Positions 29,064 through 37,611 of a DNA stretch of 64,000 bases are shown here, in pieces. The stretch spans positions 607,136 through 671,135 of the forward strand of contig CAVXUB010000003.1 of assembly GCA_963764805.1 (NCBI GenBank), written 5' to 3'. The DNA comes from CAVXUB01 sp963764805. Lineage in GTDB: Bacteria; Actinomycetota; Acidimicrobiia; Acidimicrobiales; Bog-793. The notes under the pieces are model-generated. The model saw only the letters and a program-made list of their open reading frames with translations. It had not been told where the DNA came from and did not search any database. Position 1 is the first letter of the stretch; every line of letters begins with the position of its first letter. A program made the translations under genes and the position numbers.

Positions 29064-30440
29064 TCAGACTGCCCCGGCGAGACGCTTGAAGTTGCCGAGG
29101 AACCTATCCATATCCGACTCGTCGTGCTGGACCGAGATCAGCCACTGCTCGGTCTTGCCCCATGGCGGGAGGAAGACGCCGCCGTTGTGCTGGAAGAGCC
29201 AGTGCAGGTGGTTGAAACGGTCGTCGACCTTCAAGAAGTCCCGGTAATCACGGACGGGCGTGGGCGAGAACGTCACGCAGCCCTTGGCGCCGACGGACAC
29301 GACGTGAGCCTGCAACCCTGCCGACTCGATCTGGTCGGTCAGCTCGGCGTCGACGTCCTTGCGCAGGCGGCCGATCCGCTCGTAGGCCTCCGGCACCGCC
29401 ACGTGCTCGAGGACGGCGCGGGTGGCCGCCAGCGAGAGCGGGTTGCCGTTGAAGGTGCCGACCATCTCGTAGCCACCGTCGGCGACGAAGCCCATCACCT
29501 CGGTGGTGCCTCCGATGGCCGCAGTGACCAGCCCCCCGCCGACAGACTTGGCGAGGCAGACGATGTCGGGGGTGACGCCGTAGAGACCGGTGGCGCCCCC
29601 CGGCCCGACGGTGAGTCCCGTCTTCACCTCGTCGAAACACAACAGCGCGCCATGCGCCCGGAGCAGCCGCGAGAGCCCTGCCAGGTAGCCGTCGAACGGT
29701 TGCACGATTCCGGCGTTCATCATGATCGGCTCGAGGATCATCCCCGCTACCTCGCCCGGGTGGCGTTCGAGCACCCGCTCGACCTGGCCGAGGTCGTTGA
29801 AGGCGACGGGGATCGTGAGCGCCATGATCGACTGCGGGATGCCCGCGCTTGCCGGCACCTGGTTGGGCCTCTCGGCGGACCCGACCTCGTCCTCGTCGGG
29901 CTGCACAGAGACCTGCACGGAGTCGTGGTGGCCGTGGTAGCAGCCCTCGACCTTGATGATCAGGTCGCGGCCGGTGTACGCCCGCATCAGGTGGACAGCG
30001 TCCATCGTCGCCTCTGTCCCCGAATTGGCGAAACGCCACAACGGCAACCCGAACCGCCTACCCAGCTCCTCGGCGACCACCAGTGCGTCCTCGGTCGGCT
30101 GGGCGAAGTGCGTGCCGCGGCGGACCTGCCTGCTGACGGCCTCGACGATGGCCGGGTGCGCATGGCCCGCCAGACCTGCGCCATAGCCGCCGTGCAGGTC
30201 CACGTACTCGGTCCCGTCGACGTCGTAGATCTTCGACCCGGCACCGTGCGACAGCCACACCGCCTGCGGTCTGGTGATCTGCCAGCTGGAGGTGACCCCG
30301 CCGGCAAGGCAGGCGGCGGCCCTCGAGATCAACTGGCGTGAACGAGGTTGCCGTGCCATGAATGCACGCTCTTGAGCGGCGATCACCTCGTCCAGCGTCC
30401 GGGCTTCCTCGCCCATAGCGGCGGCTTGGGGGATGGTCAC
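29064..30440 (-). CDS. PLP-dependent class III aminotransferase (GSA-aminomutase-like)
   Basis: Fold-type I PLP enzyme. Markers are WRFANSGTEATMDAVHLMRA (phosphate cup), GCYHGHHDSVQVSV, CFDEVKTGLTVGPGG (Asp binding the pyridine nitrogen) and CLAKSVGGGLVTAAIGG with the Schiff-base Lys. It resembles glutamate-1-semialdehyde aminomutase but sits with amine-uptake and catabolic genes, so a transaminase acting on an amine or amino acid is likelier. GTG 30440 is preferred because GGAG lies 8 bases upstream; the longer ATG start at 30479 would fall inside the TetR box. Probably first gene of the pot operon. Confidence 0.87.
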   Translation of the reverse strand: MTIPQAAAMGEEARTLDEVIAAQERAFMARQPRSRQLISRAAACLAGGVTSSWQITRPQAVWLSHGAGSKIYDVDGTEYVDLHGGYGAGLAGHAHPAIVEAVSRQVRRGTHFAQPTEDALVVAEELGRRFGLPLWRFANSGTEATMDAVHLMRAYTGRDLIIKVEGCYHGHHDSVQVSVQPDEDEVGSAERPNQVPASAGIPQSIMALTIPVAFNDLGQVERVLERHPGEVAGMILEPIMMNAGIVQPFDGYLAGLSRLLRAHGALLCFDEVKTGLTVGPGGATGLYGVTPDIVCLAKSVGGGLVTAAIGGTTEVMGFVADGGYEMVGTFNGNPLSLAATRAVLEHVAVPEAYERIGRLRKDVDAELTDQIESAGLQAHVVSVGAKGCVTFSPTPVRDYRDFLKVDDRFNHLHWLFQHNGGVFLPPWGKTEQWLISVQHDESDMDRFLGNFKRLAGAV

Positions 30441-30470
30441 GGTTGATGCTCCGTCCGTTTCGAGGCTTTG

Positions 30471-30484
30471 ACTGAACATTCAGT
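30471..30484. promoter_or_regulatory. TetR-type operator ACTGAACATTCAGT
   Basis: Exact reverse complement of the 9598 box. On the minus strand TAGACT overlaps it, directed at the aminotransferase-potDBC operon. Confidence 0.75.
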
Positions 30485-30538
30485 CTAGTGAACACGGACG
30501 GTCGTCACAAGGGTTGTTCTTCGGTACCGCTCGGGACG

Positions 30539-32893
30539 TCAGCCTCCGTTGCCGGCAGGTCGGTAGGTGCGGCACGGCTCACCGCGGAGGCTCGGGCACG
30601 CCGGCTGGGGATCGGGCGGCACGGCACCTGGGATCACCGACAACATCAGCCGAGAGGCACCGGCGCCGCCGAGCTGCACCGTGTCGGTCACCTTGCCATC
30701 GGTGGCCGGCGTGTCGAAAGCCCATGCCGGACGGTCGCCCCCCGGCGCCTGAATGGTCACCCGGATGCGTGAACCGGCACGGAACGAGTAGGCGAAGGCG
30801 GGGATCGGTATCCGCACCTCGGTGAAGTCGCCGGCCGGCAGCGGCTGCAGCGACAGGTAGGTGGGAGAGGCGACGAGAGCACTCGACCTGCTCGGGTCGA
30901 GCGCCCGGTAGCCCGCACGCAGCTGACCGGTCTGGATGAACAGCTCCTCCCCGTCGGGCCGCACCTCCGAGATGGTCACGGCGAGGTCGGTGTCGGCAAC
31001 GGAAGACTTCAGCCAGAGGTCGAGACTGGCGGGGCCGATGACGGTGAGGTCGTGCTGAAGCGGCGGGCTGATGAACCCGAGGCCGTCACGACCAGTGACC
31101 GGCTTCCAGTCGTAGGGCGGCAGCGCGGACCAGACATTGCCGCCGGGTAGAAGGTCCGTTGCCGGCCTCGCAGCCGGATTCGGCTCGAAACTGGCTGCCG
31201 AACCGCCGGGCGCCCTCCCCTCCGACAGCGCACCGCCCACCGCCAGGTAGAAGGGCGTCGGCTGTGCCTGCGGAGGCGGCCACGACGAGAAGTCCTCCTC
31301 CCATACCGGCTGGAGCGCCCCGGGACCCGCCGAGCCGCCGCCGTTGTCGAGGAGGACCCGCACACGAGGGGTCGCCGACTCGAAGTCGGCGCGGGCGGCG
31401 GCAGCGTCGGGGGCGTTGGTGAAGCGGAGCGTGGGCAGGGGACCCGCCGGGGCATCGGACACCCGCTGGTAGAAGGGGCCGGCCAAGGTTTCGAACAAGG
31501 AGGGAGCGTGCGGAACTTCGTCCGCCACGAATATGTCGAGGAACTCGATCCAGCGGGTCAGGGTGCCGGGGCCGAGGGAATCGATGTGGGTCCCGTTGGT
31601 CATCGTGACGAACACGTCGGGATCGCCCTGCAGCGCTGGGATCATCGAGGTCCATTGGCCTCCGGTCTGCTCGTCCTGGAAGGCGCCGGACAGGAAGACA
31701 GGGATCTTGGTCTTGGCGGCCCAGCCAGTGGGCGAGCGGGGGTTGAAGATCGACGGCACCCTCGGTGACGACTTGCCGAGGAGGCTGTCGAGGCGTGGAG
31801 TTTGCAGGCGTAGGTCCTGGTTCGCCAGGCACTGACGGTCTCCCTGCTTGATCAGCGCGGCAGCGTAGGGCTCGCCGCCCTGTGGTGCCGGCTCGGCGTC
31901 CGATTGTCGCTGCTGGACCCAGCTGGCGGCGAAGCCGGAGTTGTAGATGCCACCCGGGTAACCGGTGGAATAGAGATCGTCCGTCACGCTGAGCGGAGCC
32001 ACTGCCGCGAGGCCGGGAGGATTGGTCCCGGACACGAACAGCTGCGAGATGCCGGAGAACGAGATCCCGACAAGTCCCACCTTGTGGTGGAGCACCCACG
32101 GCTGCGCGGCGACGATCTGGACGGTGTCGTAGCCGTCATAGGTGGTCGACAGCCCGAAGAGGTCGAACGCACCGCCTGAGCAACCGCTGCCGCGCATCTG
32201 CACGCTGACGGTGGCGAAGCCGAGCAGCGGCGCGACGACCGAGCCCACGACCGTGGCCGTGTCGGGCAGCAGCGCCTTGTTGCCCTTGTAGGTCCCGAGC
32301 TCGGCGTCGATCAGGTTTCCGGGGGCGGCGATGGCGTAGCCGGAGTACTCGATGACGGTCGGGAAGGGGCCGTCCGCCATCGTCTTGCCGAAGGGGAGCC
32401 GCACTGTGGCGGCGAGCTCGATCCCGTCGCGCATCGTGATGTAGTTCAACCCGGCGTGCATCCGCTGGTTGCTGTAGAAGCTGGCGGGAGGCGTTGAAGA
32501 GGTCGAGAGCACTTCGAACGAGTGCGTCCCGTAGACGCTCTTGCCGGCGAGCTCTCGGAACGCGTAACCCGAGCCGGGCGTCACGTTCCACGCCTCGAAG
32601 CTCCCGAGGCGATCGACGCGCCCGCCGGCCACCTCGCGCCCGGACGAGTCGACGAGGACAATCGTGTCTCCCGGAGTCGCGTGCACGACGTAGGCAGCGT
32701 CGATGGAGCCACGGGACAAGAACGTCGCGGTTGCAGTCGCGGCGGGTGCCTGAGCTCCGACGTCCACCCGTTCGGTTGCGCCGACGCCGGTGCCGGCTCC
32801 CGAGCTGCACGATGCGAGCGTGATGGCGGCCACCGCTGCGAGCGATGCCGTGACGACGATGCGGAGTCTCCCCAGTCTCATGCCACATTGCAT
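30539..32893 (-). CDS. CocE/NonD family alpha/beta-hydrolase lipoprotein (X-Pro dipeptidyl-peptidase S15-like)
   Basis: A 784-residue secreted hydrolase. The signal core VVTASLAAVAAITL ends in a lipobox LASC, so the protein is probably membrane-tethered. The nucleophile elbow is VGLVGISFSGISQL (Ser near residue 278), with VSVQMRGSGCSGGAFDLFG upstream; FVTMTNGTHIDSLGPGTL may supply the His. A C-terminal jelly-roll (HDLTVIGPASLDLWLKSSVA, ending RIRVTIQAPGGDRPAWAFDT) completes the CocE/S15 layout. Such enzymes cleave acyl esters or X-Pro peptides. ATG 32893 and ATG 32881 are both possible. Substrate unknown. Confidence 0.88.
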   Translation of the reverse strand: MQCGMRLGRLRIVVTASLAAVAAITLASCSSGAGTGVGATERVDVGAQAPAATATATFLSRGSIDAAYVVHATPGDTIVLVDSSGREVAGGRVDRLGSFEAWNVTPGSGYAFRELAGKSVYGTHSFEVLSTSSTPPASFYSNQRMHAGLNYITMRDGIELAATVRLPFGKTMADGPFPTVIEYSGYAIAAPGNLIDAELGTYKGNKALLPDTATVVGSVVAPLLGFATVSVQMRGSGCSGGAFDLFGLSTTYDGYDTVQIVAAQPWVLHHKVGLVGISFSGISQLFVSGTNPPGLAAVAPLSVTDDLYSTGYPGGIYNSGFAASWVQQRQSDAEPAPQGGEPYAAALIKQGDRQCLANQDLRLQTPRLDSLLGKSSPRVPSIFNPRSPTGWAAKTKIPVFLSGAFQDEQTGGQWTSMIPALQGDPDVFVTMTNGTHIDSLGPGTLTRWIEFLDIFVADEVPHAPSLFETLAGPFYQRVSDAPAGPLPTLRFTNAPDAAAARADFESATPRVRVLLDNGGGSAGPGALQPVWEEDFSSWPPPQAQPTPFYLAVGGALSEGRAPGGSAASFEPNPAARPATDLLPGGNVWSALPPYDWKPVTGRDGLGFISPPLQHDLTVIGPASLDLWLKSSVADTDLAVTISEVRPDGEELFIQTGQLRAGYRALDPSRSSALVASPTYLSLQPLPAGDFTEVRIPIPAFAYSFRAGSRIRVTIQAPGGDRPAWAFDTPATDGKVTDTVQLGGAGASRLMLSVIPGAVPPDPQPACPSLRGEPCRTYRPAGNGG

Positions 32894-33002
32894 CCCGGGG
32901 CCGGCGTGGCGTCAAACTCGGCGCCGCCCGTGTCGGGCCGTCGGTCTGGACCGGTGGTCTGGCCGTCCGCCCGGCGGCGGGCGGTGGCTAACGTGGCTCG
33001 GC

Positions 33003-33491
33003 GTGACCCTTCCAGACATCCAACTGAAGACCCTGAGCGGCGAGGACACCTCTCTCGCCGAGTTCACGGACAAGGCCCTGTTGATCGTCAACGTCGCGTC
33101 GCGATGCGGCCTCACCCCCCAGTACACGCAACTGGAGAAGCTGCAGAAGGAGTACGAGGGGCGAGGTTTCGACGTGCTCGGGTTCCCCTGCAACCAGTTC
33201 GGGGAGCAGGAGCCCGGCTCGGCGGAGGAGATAGAGACCTTCTGCTCCACGACCTACGGGGTGACCTTCCCGATGTTCGAGAAGGTCGACGTGAACGGGT
33301 CCGGCCGGCACCCCTTGTACGAGCAGCTCACGAGCTTCCCGGACGCGGAGGGCGAAGCGGGCGACATCCAGTGGAACTTCGAGAAGTTCCTCGTCGCGCC
33401 CGGCGGCGAGATCGTGCGCCGGTTCCGGCCGATGACGACGCCGGACGACCCGACGGTGGTCGAAGCCATCGAGTCCGTCCTGCCGGCCTGA
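33003..33491 (+). CDS. Glutathione peroxidase family thiol peroxidase
   Basis: A 162-residue thioredoxin-fold peroxidase. Catalytic tetrad: Cys in LIVNVASRCGLTPQYTQL (Cys, not selenocysteine), Gln in GFPCNQFGEQEPG, Trp and Asn in IQWNFEKFLV. The second Cys in FPCNQF and ETFCSTTYGV suggest a thioredoxin-recycled 2-Cys mechanism, as known for bacterial Cys-GPx. GTG 33003 gives normal family length; a longer frame exists upstream but lacks conservation. Cytoplasmic, detoxifies hydroperoxides. Stands alone, with a repeat-rich gap downstream. Confidence 0.92.
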   Translation: MTLPDIQLKTLSGEDTSLAEFTDKALLIVNVASRCGLTPQYTQLEKLQKEYEGRGFDVLGFPCNQFGEQEPGSAEEIETFCSTTYGVTFPMFEKVDVNGSGRHPLYEQLTSFPDAEGEAGDIQWNFEKFLVAPGGEIVRRFRPMTTPDDPTVVEAIESVLPA

Positions 33492-33529
33492 CGGGGCAGC
33501 CACATGGCCACCCAGGTGCGCGGGCGGCG

Positions 33530-33703
33530 ATCACCGATGGTCAAAAAGTGACCAATAGATGGTCGAAACCGACCATCCGTGCGAGTAGCGGCCGGTGCGA
33601 GTAGCGGCCGCAGCGGCGAGTAGCGGCCGCAGGCGGCCATCACCGATGGTCAAAAGTGACCAATAGATGGTCGATACCGACCATCGGTCCCGAGTAGCGG
33701 CCG
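33530..33703. repeat. Two copies of a 65-bp double-hairpin repeat plus GAGTAGCGGCCG iterations
   Basis: Copies at 33530-33594 and 33639-33703. Each has stem 1 TGGTCA/TGACCA and stem 2 GATGGTCG/CGACCATC. Stems are identical between copies, while loops differ (AAAAG vs AAAG; AAAC vs ATAC). GAGTAGCGGCCG occurs four times (about 33583, 33599, 33618, 33692). No ORF here looks real. Confidence 0.8.
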
Positions 33704-33800
33704 CAGCGGCGATACTGGTTGGCCACACCCGCTGCCGGGGCGGGCAAGCGGTGCTGTCATACCGATGCAAGCTCCCGGCCTGCCAGAACGTCTGAGGGTC

Positions 33801-34739
33801 ATGACCGCTCTTGAAAACGGCTCTACGAACGCGCCATCTGCACGCTCCCGGCAACGGCGGCGCGTAGGTGCAGCCGCCACCTGCGCCGCCGCCTGCGCCT
33901 TCGCCCTCGGCGCCTGCGCGTCGCCGTCGTCGAACCCTCCCGTCAAATCCGGAGACAGCGGCAAGGGCGGTGGGAGCACCACCACAAGCGTCGCAGTACC
34001 ACCTTCTAGCTCGACGACGACGACGTTGCCCGGGGACGGCCTGCCGGCGCTGCCGCAGCCGACGGCTGCCAAGCCGTTCACGCTGCTCGAGATCGGCGAC
34101 TCGATCGGCGAGGACCTCGGGATCGGCATGACCGACGTCTACTCCAGCGATCCTTTGATCAAGTATTGGGCGGACGCCGTGGGGGACACGGGGCTCTCTC
34201 GCCCGGACTACTACAACTGGCCCACCCACCTGCAGTCCGAACTGAACCAGTACCACCCGGAGGCGGTGGTCGTCCTCCTCGGTGCCAACGATGCACAGTC
34301 GATGACGGACGCGGGCAGCCAGCAAGCCGTCGCCGAGTACGGGAGCAGCGCCTGGTACACCAACTATGCCCAGCGGGTGGGCGCCCTGATGTCGGAGGCG
34401 ACGGCTTCCGGTGCCCGGGTCCTCTGGGTGGGCGTGCCGATCATGCAGGATCCCGGCTTTGCAGGGGAGATGGCCAAGCTGAACACGATCTTCCAGCAGC
34501 AGGCGGCCACCCACAAGGGAGTCACCTACTTCTCCTCCTGGCACGTGTTCGCCAACGCCGCCGGACAGTACGTCTCGCAGATGCCGGGACCTGGGGGCCA
34601 GCAACTGCTGCTCCGCGACAGTGACGGGATTCATCTCGCCACTGCCGGGTGTGAGCGCATCGCCGAGGCGATCGTGCCGGCGATGGACAAGGCGTGGCAG
34701 ATCAACCTCGGCCTCCCGCAGAGCCTGCCTCCTGCCTGA
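33801..34739 (+). CDS. SGNH/GDSL-family hydrolase lipoprotein (DUF459-like)
   Basis: About 312 residues from ATG 33801 (GAGGG just upstream; ATG 33765 is a longer in-frame option without a ribosome binding site). The signal AATCAAACAFALGAC ends in a lipobox cysteine, then comes a Ser/Thr/Pro linker (STTTSVAVPPSSSTTTTLP). SGNH blocks: LLEIGDSIGEDLGIG (Ser), VVLLGANDAQSM (GxND) and RDSDGIHLATAG (DxxH). The pattern resembles DUF459 cell-wall or acetyl-ester hydrolases acting outside the membrane. Substrate unknown. Confidence 0.87.
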   Translation: MTALENGSTNAPSARSRQRRRVGAAATCAAACAFALGACASPSSNPPVKSGDSGKGGGSTTTSVAVPPSSSTTTTLPGDGLPALPQPTAAKPFTLLEIGDSIGEDLGIGMTDVYSSDPLIKYWADAVGDTGLSRPDYYNWPTHLQSELNQYHPEAVVVLLGANDAQSMTDAGSQQAVAEYGSSAWYTNYAQRVGALMSEATASGARVLWVGVPIMQDPGFAGEMAKLNTIFQQQAATHKGVTYFSSWHVFANAAGQYVSQMPGPGGQQLLLRDSDGIHLATAGCERIAEAIVPAMDKAWQINLGLPQSLPPA

Positions 34740-34747
34740 GCCCTACG

Positions 34748-35692
34748 TCACCTGCCGAGCTCCACGAGGAGCATGGCCGCGATCACCAGCGCACCCCCGA
34801 CCGGTACGCGCCAGCTGATGCTCTCGCCTGCGAGGAAGGCGGTCAACCCGGCGAACACCGGCTCCATCGTGAGGACAATCGCGGTTCGTGTTGCCGACAT
34901 CAGGCGTTGCGCCCATGTCTGGATCACGAAGGCGAGTGATGTCGCCAGCACCGCCGTGAAGGCCACCGCCAGCCAGACGTAGAGATCGGGCGGAGGGCCG
35001 AGGCCGCCCGTCGGAAGGGCCACCACCACGGTCAGCACGGCCACCACCAGCAGCTGCACGGTGGTGAGTGCGAAGGGATCGTGATCGGCAGCCCATTCGC
35101 CGAGCCCGACGAGCTGCAGGGCATAGGCGAAGGCGCAGACGAGCGTGAGTCCCACGCCGAGGCCGACGCCGAGCCCGTGGCCGGTGAGGCTGATCACGGC
35201 CAGTCCGGCTGCCGCCGCCACGACCGCCAGCCCCGTCCTGCCGCCGATGCGGTGGCGCAGCAAGAGCCCGCCGAGAATGGGCGTGAAGACGACGAACATG
35301 CCAGTGATGAACCCCGAGATGGCGGCCGAGGTGTAGCGCAGCCCGTAGGTCTGGGCGATGTACCCGCCGCCCAAGGCGAGTCCGAGGAGGGAGCCCCTCC
35401 ACCAGCCTTGGCGCCCGAGCCCGAGCAAGGCACGAGGACGGATGACCATCATCACCGCGGTCGCCAGCACGAAACGCCACGCCAGGAAGTCCGCCACGGG
35501 CATCCGCGCCACCGCACGCTTGATCACGACGAAGGTCGAGCCCCAGAGCGCCGTGACGAGCAGGAGCGACCACACGGCGAGACGGGACCTGCCCGGCGCG
35601 GAGCGGATTCTGGCTGCTGCGCCCTGACGGCCCGGCCCTGACATCGCCGGCCCGTCATCACCCGCCCCATCGCCTGGACCCATCATCACCAA
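34748..35692 (-). CDS. EamA/DMT-family transporter
   Basis: A multi-spanning membrane protein of 314 residues with ten predicted helices in two EamA repeats. The first begins LAVWSLLLVTALWGSTFVVI with the following AVARMPVADFLAWRF. The second includes ALQLVGLGEWAADHDPFALT and VVALPTGGLG, and the end has TRTAIVLTMEPVFAGLTAFL, a typical DMT closing motif. Usually exports metabolites or amino acids. ATG 35644 is an alternative start after a Gly/Asp-rich leader. Divergent from the branched-chain aminotransferase, so amino-acid export is possible but unproven. Confidence 0.87.
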   Translation of the reverse strand: MVMMGPGDGAGDDGPAMSGPGRQGAAARIRSAPGRSRLAVWSLLLVTALWGSTFVVIKRAVARMPVADFLAWRFVLATAVMMVIRPRALLGLGRQGWWRGSLLGLALGGGYIAQTYGLRYTSAAISGFITGMFVVFTPILGGLLLRHRIGGRTGLAVVAAAAGLAVISLTGHGLGVGLGVGLTLVCAFAYALQLVGLGEWAADHDPFALTTVQLLVVAVLTVVVALPTGGLGPPPDLYVWLAVAFTAVLATSLAFVIQTWAQRLMSATRTAIVLTMEPVFAGLTAFLAGESISWRVPVGGALVIAAMLLVELGR

Positions 35693-35774
35693 GGCCCCAT
35701 CATCACCGAGGAAGGATTCCGGCCGGTACTCTGAACGGTGAGAGGGGGGTCAGGACCTCGACGAGGAGGAGACC

Positions 35775-36902
35775 ATGACCGATTCGGGCACCGCGCCGGC
35801 CATTGAGCCGGCCATCATCGCCGTCGACTTGCCCCAGCCGACGGCGGAGGGCGATGTACAGGCGCTGCTGCAGCAACCGGGGTTCGGCCGCGTGTTCACT
35901 GACCACATGGTCACCGCCCGCTACTCGGATGCACGAGGCTGGCACGACGCTCAGCTGACCGCCCGGCGACCGTTGCTCTTCGACCCGGCGGCGATGGTCT
36001 TCCACTACGGGCAGGCGATCTTCGAGGGGCTGAAGGCCTACCGGCAGGCCGAAGGTGGAATCGCCATCTTTCGCGCCGGCGCCAATGCCGAGCGCTTCAA
36101 CCGGTCGGCGAGGCGGATGGCGATGCCGGAACTGCCGCCAGCGCTGTTCGTCGAGGGCTTGAGGCGGTTGGTTGAGGCGGATCGGCGTTTTGTGCCTGGT
36201 GGGGAGGGGCAGAGCCTCTACCTCCGCCCGTTCATGGTGGCGACCGAGGCTGCGATCGGCATCCGCCCGGCCGACGAGTACCTCTTCGTGATCATCGCCT
36301 CCCCGGTGGACCCGATCTTCAGCGGCTCCGTACGCCCGGTGAAGGTGTGGATCAGCCGTGAATACGTGCGCGCCGCCCCTGGGGGCACCGGCGAGGCGAA
36401 GACCGCCGGCAACTACGCCGCCAGCCTCCTCGCCCAGCGCGAGGCCGCCGAGCAGGGCTGCGACCAGGTCGTCTGGCTCGACGCCATCGAGCGCCGCTAC
36501 GTGGAGGAGATGGGCGGGATGAACCTCTGCTTCGTGATCGACGAGGGCGACGGCAGCGGTCCACGGCTCATCACGCCGGAGCTGACGGGCACGCTCCTCG
36601 CCGGGATCACCCGCGACACGCTGCTGAGCCTGGCCCCGGACCTCGGGATCGACGCATCCGAGGAGCGGATCGACGTGGAGGGCTGGGAGAAGGGATGCCG
36701 CGACGGTCGGATCACCGAGGTCTTCGCCTGCGGCACGGCCGCCGTCATCACGCCGGTCGGGAAGGTTGCCCACAGCGGCGGCGCCTTCCAGGTCGGAGAC
36801 GGCGAGATGGGTCCCGTGACCGAGCGGCTTCGCGGGGCGCTGCTCGACATCCAGTACGGCCGGGCCGCCGACCCCCGTGGCTGGATGCTCAAAGTCTGCT
36901 GA
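35775..36902 (+). CDS. ilvE: Branched-chain amino acid aminotransferase
   Basis: A 375-residue class IV PLP enzyme interconverting Leu/Ile/Val and their keto acids with glutamate/2-oxoglutarate. ATG 35775 follows GAGGAGGAGACC. Markers: YGQAIFEGLKAYRQAEGGIA, RPFMVATEAAIGIRPADEYL, Schiff-base Lys in KTAGNYAASLLAQREAAEQG, then RYVEEMGGMNLCFV and the phosphate-binding VFACGTAAVITPVGKV. Length and motifs fit the long (type II, eukaryote/actinobacterial) IlvE group. Intact and stand-alone. Confidence 0.95.
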   Translation: MTDSGTAPAIEPAIIAVDLPQPTAEGDVQALLQQPGFGRVFTDHMVTARYSDARGWHDAQLTARRPLLFDPAAMVFHYGQAIFEGLKAYRQAEGGIAIFRAGANAERFNRSARRMAMPELPPALFVEGLRRLVEADRRFVPGGEGQSLYLRPFMVATEAAIGIRPADEYLFVIIASPVDPIFSGSVRPVKVWISREYVRAAPGGTGEAKTAGNYAASLLAQREAAEQGCDQVVWLDAIERRYVEEMGGMNLCFVIDEGDGSGPRLITPELTGTLLAGITRDTLLSLAPDLGIDASEERIDVEGWEKGCRDGRITEVFACGTAAVITPVGKVAHSGGAFQVGDGEMGPVTERLRGALLDIQYGRAADPRGWMLKVC

Positions 36903-36959
36903 ATCCGCTCGCGATGGCCTCGCCCGCCCGTCCGAGCTCGAACCGCGGGTCGGATTGAG

Positions 36960-37490
36960 ATGATCCCGATACCGGGCGGCCTCTTCGACTCGACCCGCAG
37001 GCCCCGCCGCCTCCAGGTCGTGTCGTTCGGCAACTGGTACCTGGCGGGACCCGGGCTTCTCGCCAAGGTCGGCTTCGGCGAGCTGTCGCTCGCCGACCTC
37101 GAGGCAGTGCACGCCGAACTCGGCGAGAGGGTGTTCCTCGCCCATCCGCAGGAACGGGCGATCGGCGCCTACCTGACCCGGGGGCCCTCGCCGGGCGAAG
37201 GTAGCCGACCGCGTTTCGGGTTCAGGCGCTTGTTGTCCGAGGACAACCGGGCGTTGATCGAATGGCCGAGCGTTGCGGCCGTCGCCAGGGGAGCACAGGT
37301 CGCGGTGCTCCCCGCCGAGGGGCCGGTGTGGGTGGACGACCAGCACCTCTTCAAGCCTCTGGAACGGATCCCGCTTCCCTGGACGGATCCTCCGGTCGAG
37401 ATGACCGTGGTCCGCCCGAAGACGGTGATCGCGACGATGCGGCAGGTGATCGGGCCGGGCGGCCCGACGCACGTGACGCCTTCGGACTAG
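36960..37490 (+). CDS. Hypothetical protein (176 aa)
   Basis: Starts at ATG 36960 and reads as a compact soluble protein with mixed strand/helix composition (QVVSFGNWYLAGPGLLAKVG, ELSLADLEAVHAELGERVFL and VIATMRQVIGPGGPTHVTPS). No family recognised, no signal peptide or membrane span. It sits 57 bp after ilvE on the same strand and may be cotranscribed. Codon-position GC bias and absence of low-complexity sequence support a real gene. Confidence 0.65.
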   Translation: MIPIPGGLFDSTRRPRRLQVVSFGNWYLAGPGLLAKVGFGELSLADLEAVHAELGERVFLAHPQERAIGAYLTRGPSPGEGSRPRFGFRRLLSEDNRALIEWPSVAAVARGAQVAVLPAEGPVWVDDQHLFKPLERIPLPWTDPPVEMTVVRPKTVIATMRQVIGPGGPTHVTPSD

Positions 37491-37611
37491 CGCGAGGAGA
37501 CCCGTTACCGGCCGGGGCCTGCTTTGCTGCTTCGCGACCTGGTCTCCACGGCCCGACACTGCCCAACACGCGTGAACCGGATCGGCACAGGACGCCCTTC
37601 GAGGAACCGTC

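Noticed and set aside
33530..33703. CRISPR array
   Set aside because: Only two long copies with internal hairpins and no regular spacers; no cas genes.
34247..34257. Another TetR-box-like ACTGAACCAGT
   Set aside because: It lies inside the SGNH hydrolase coding region, has wrong spacing and no promoter elements.
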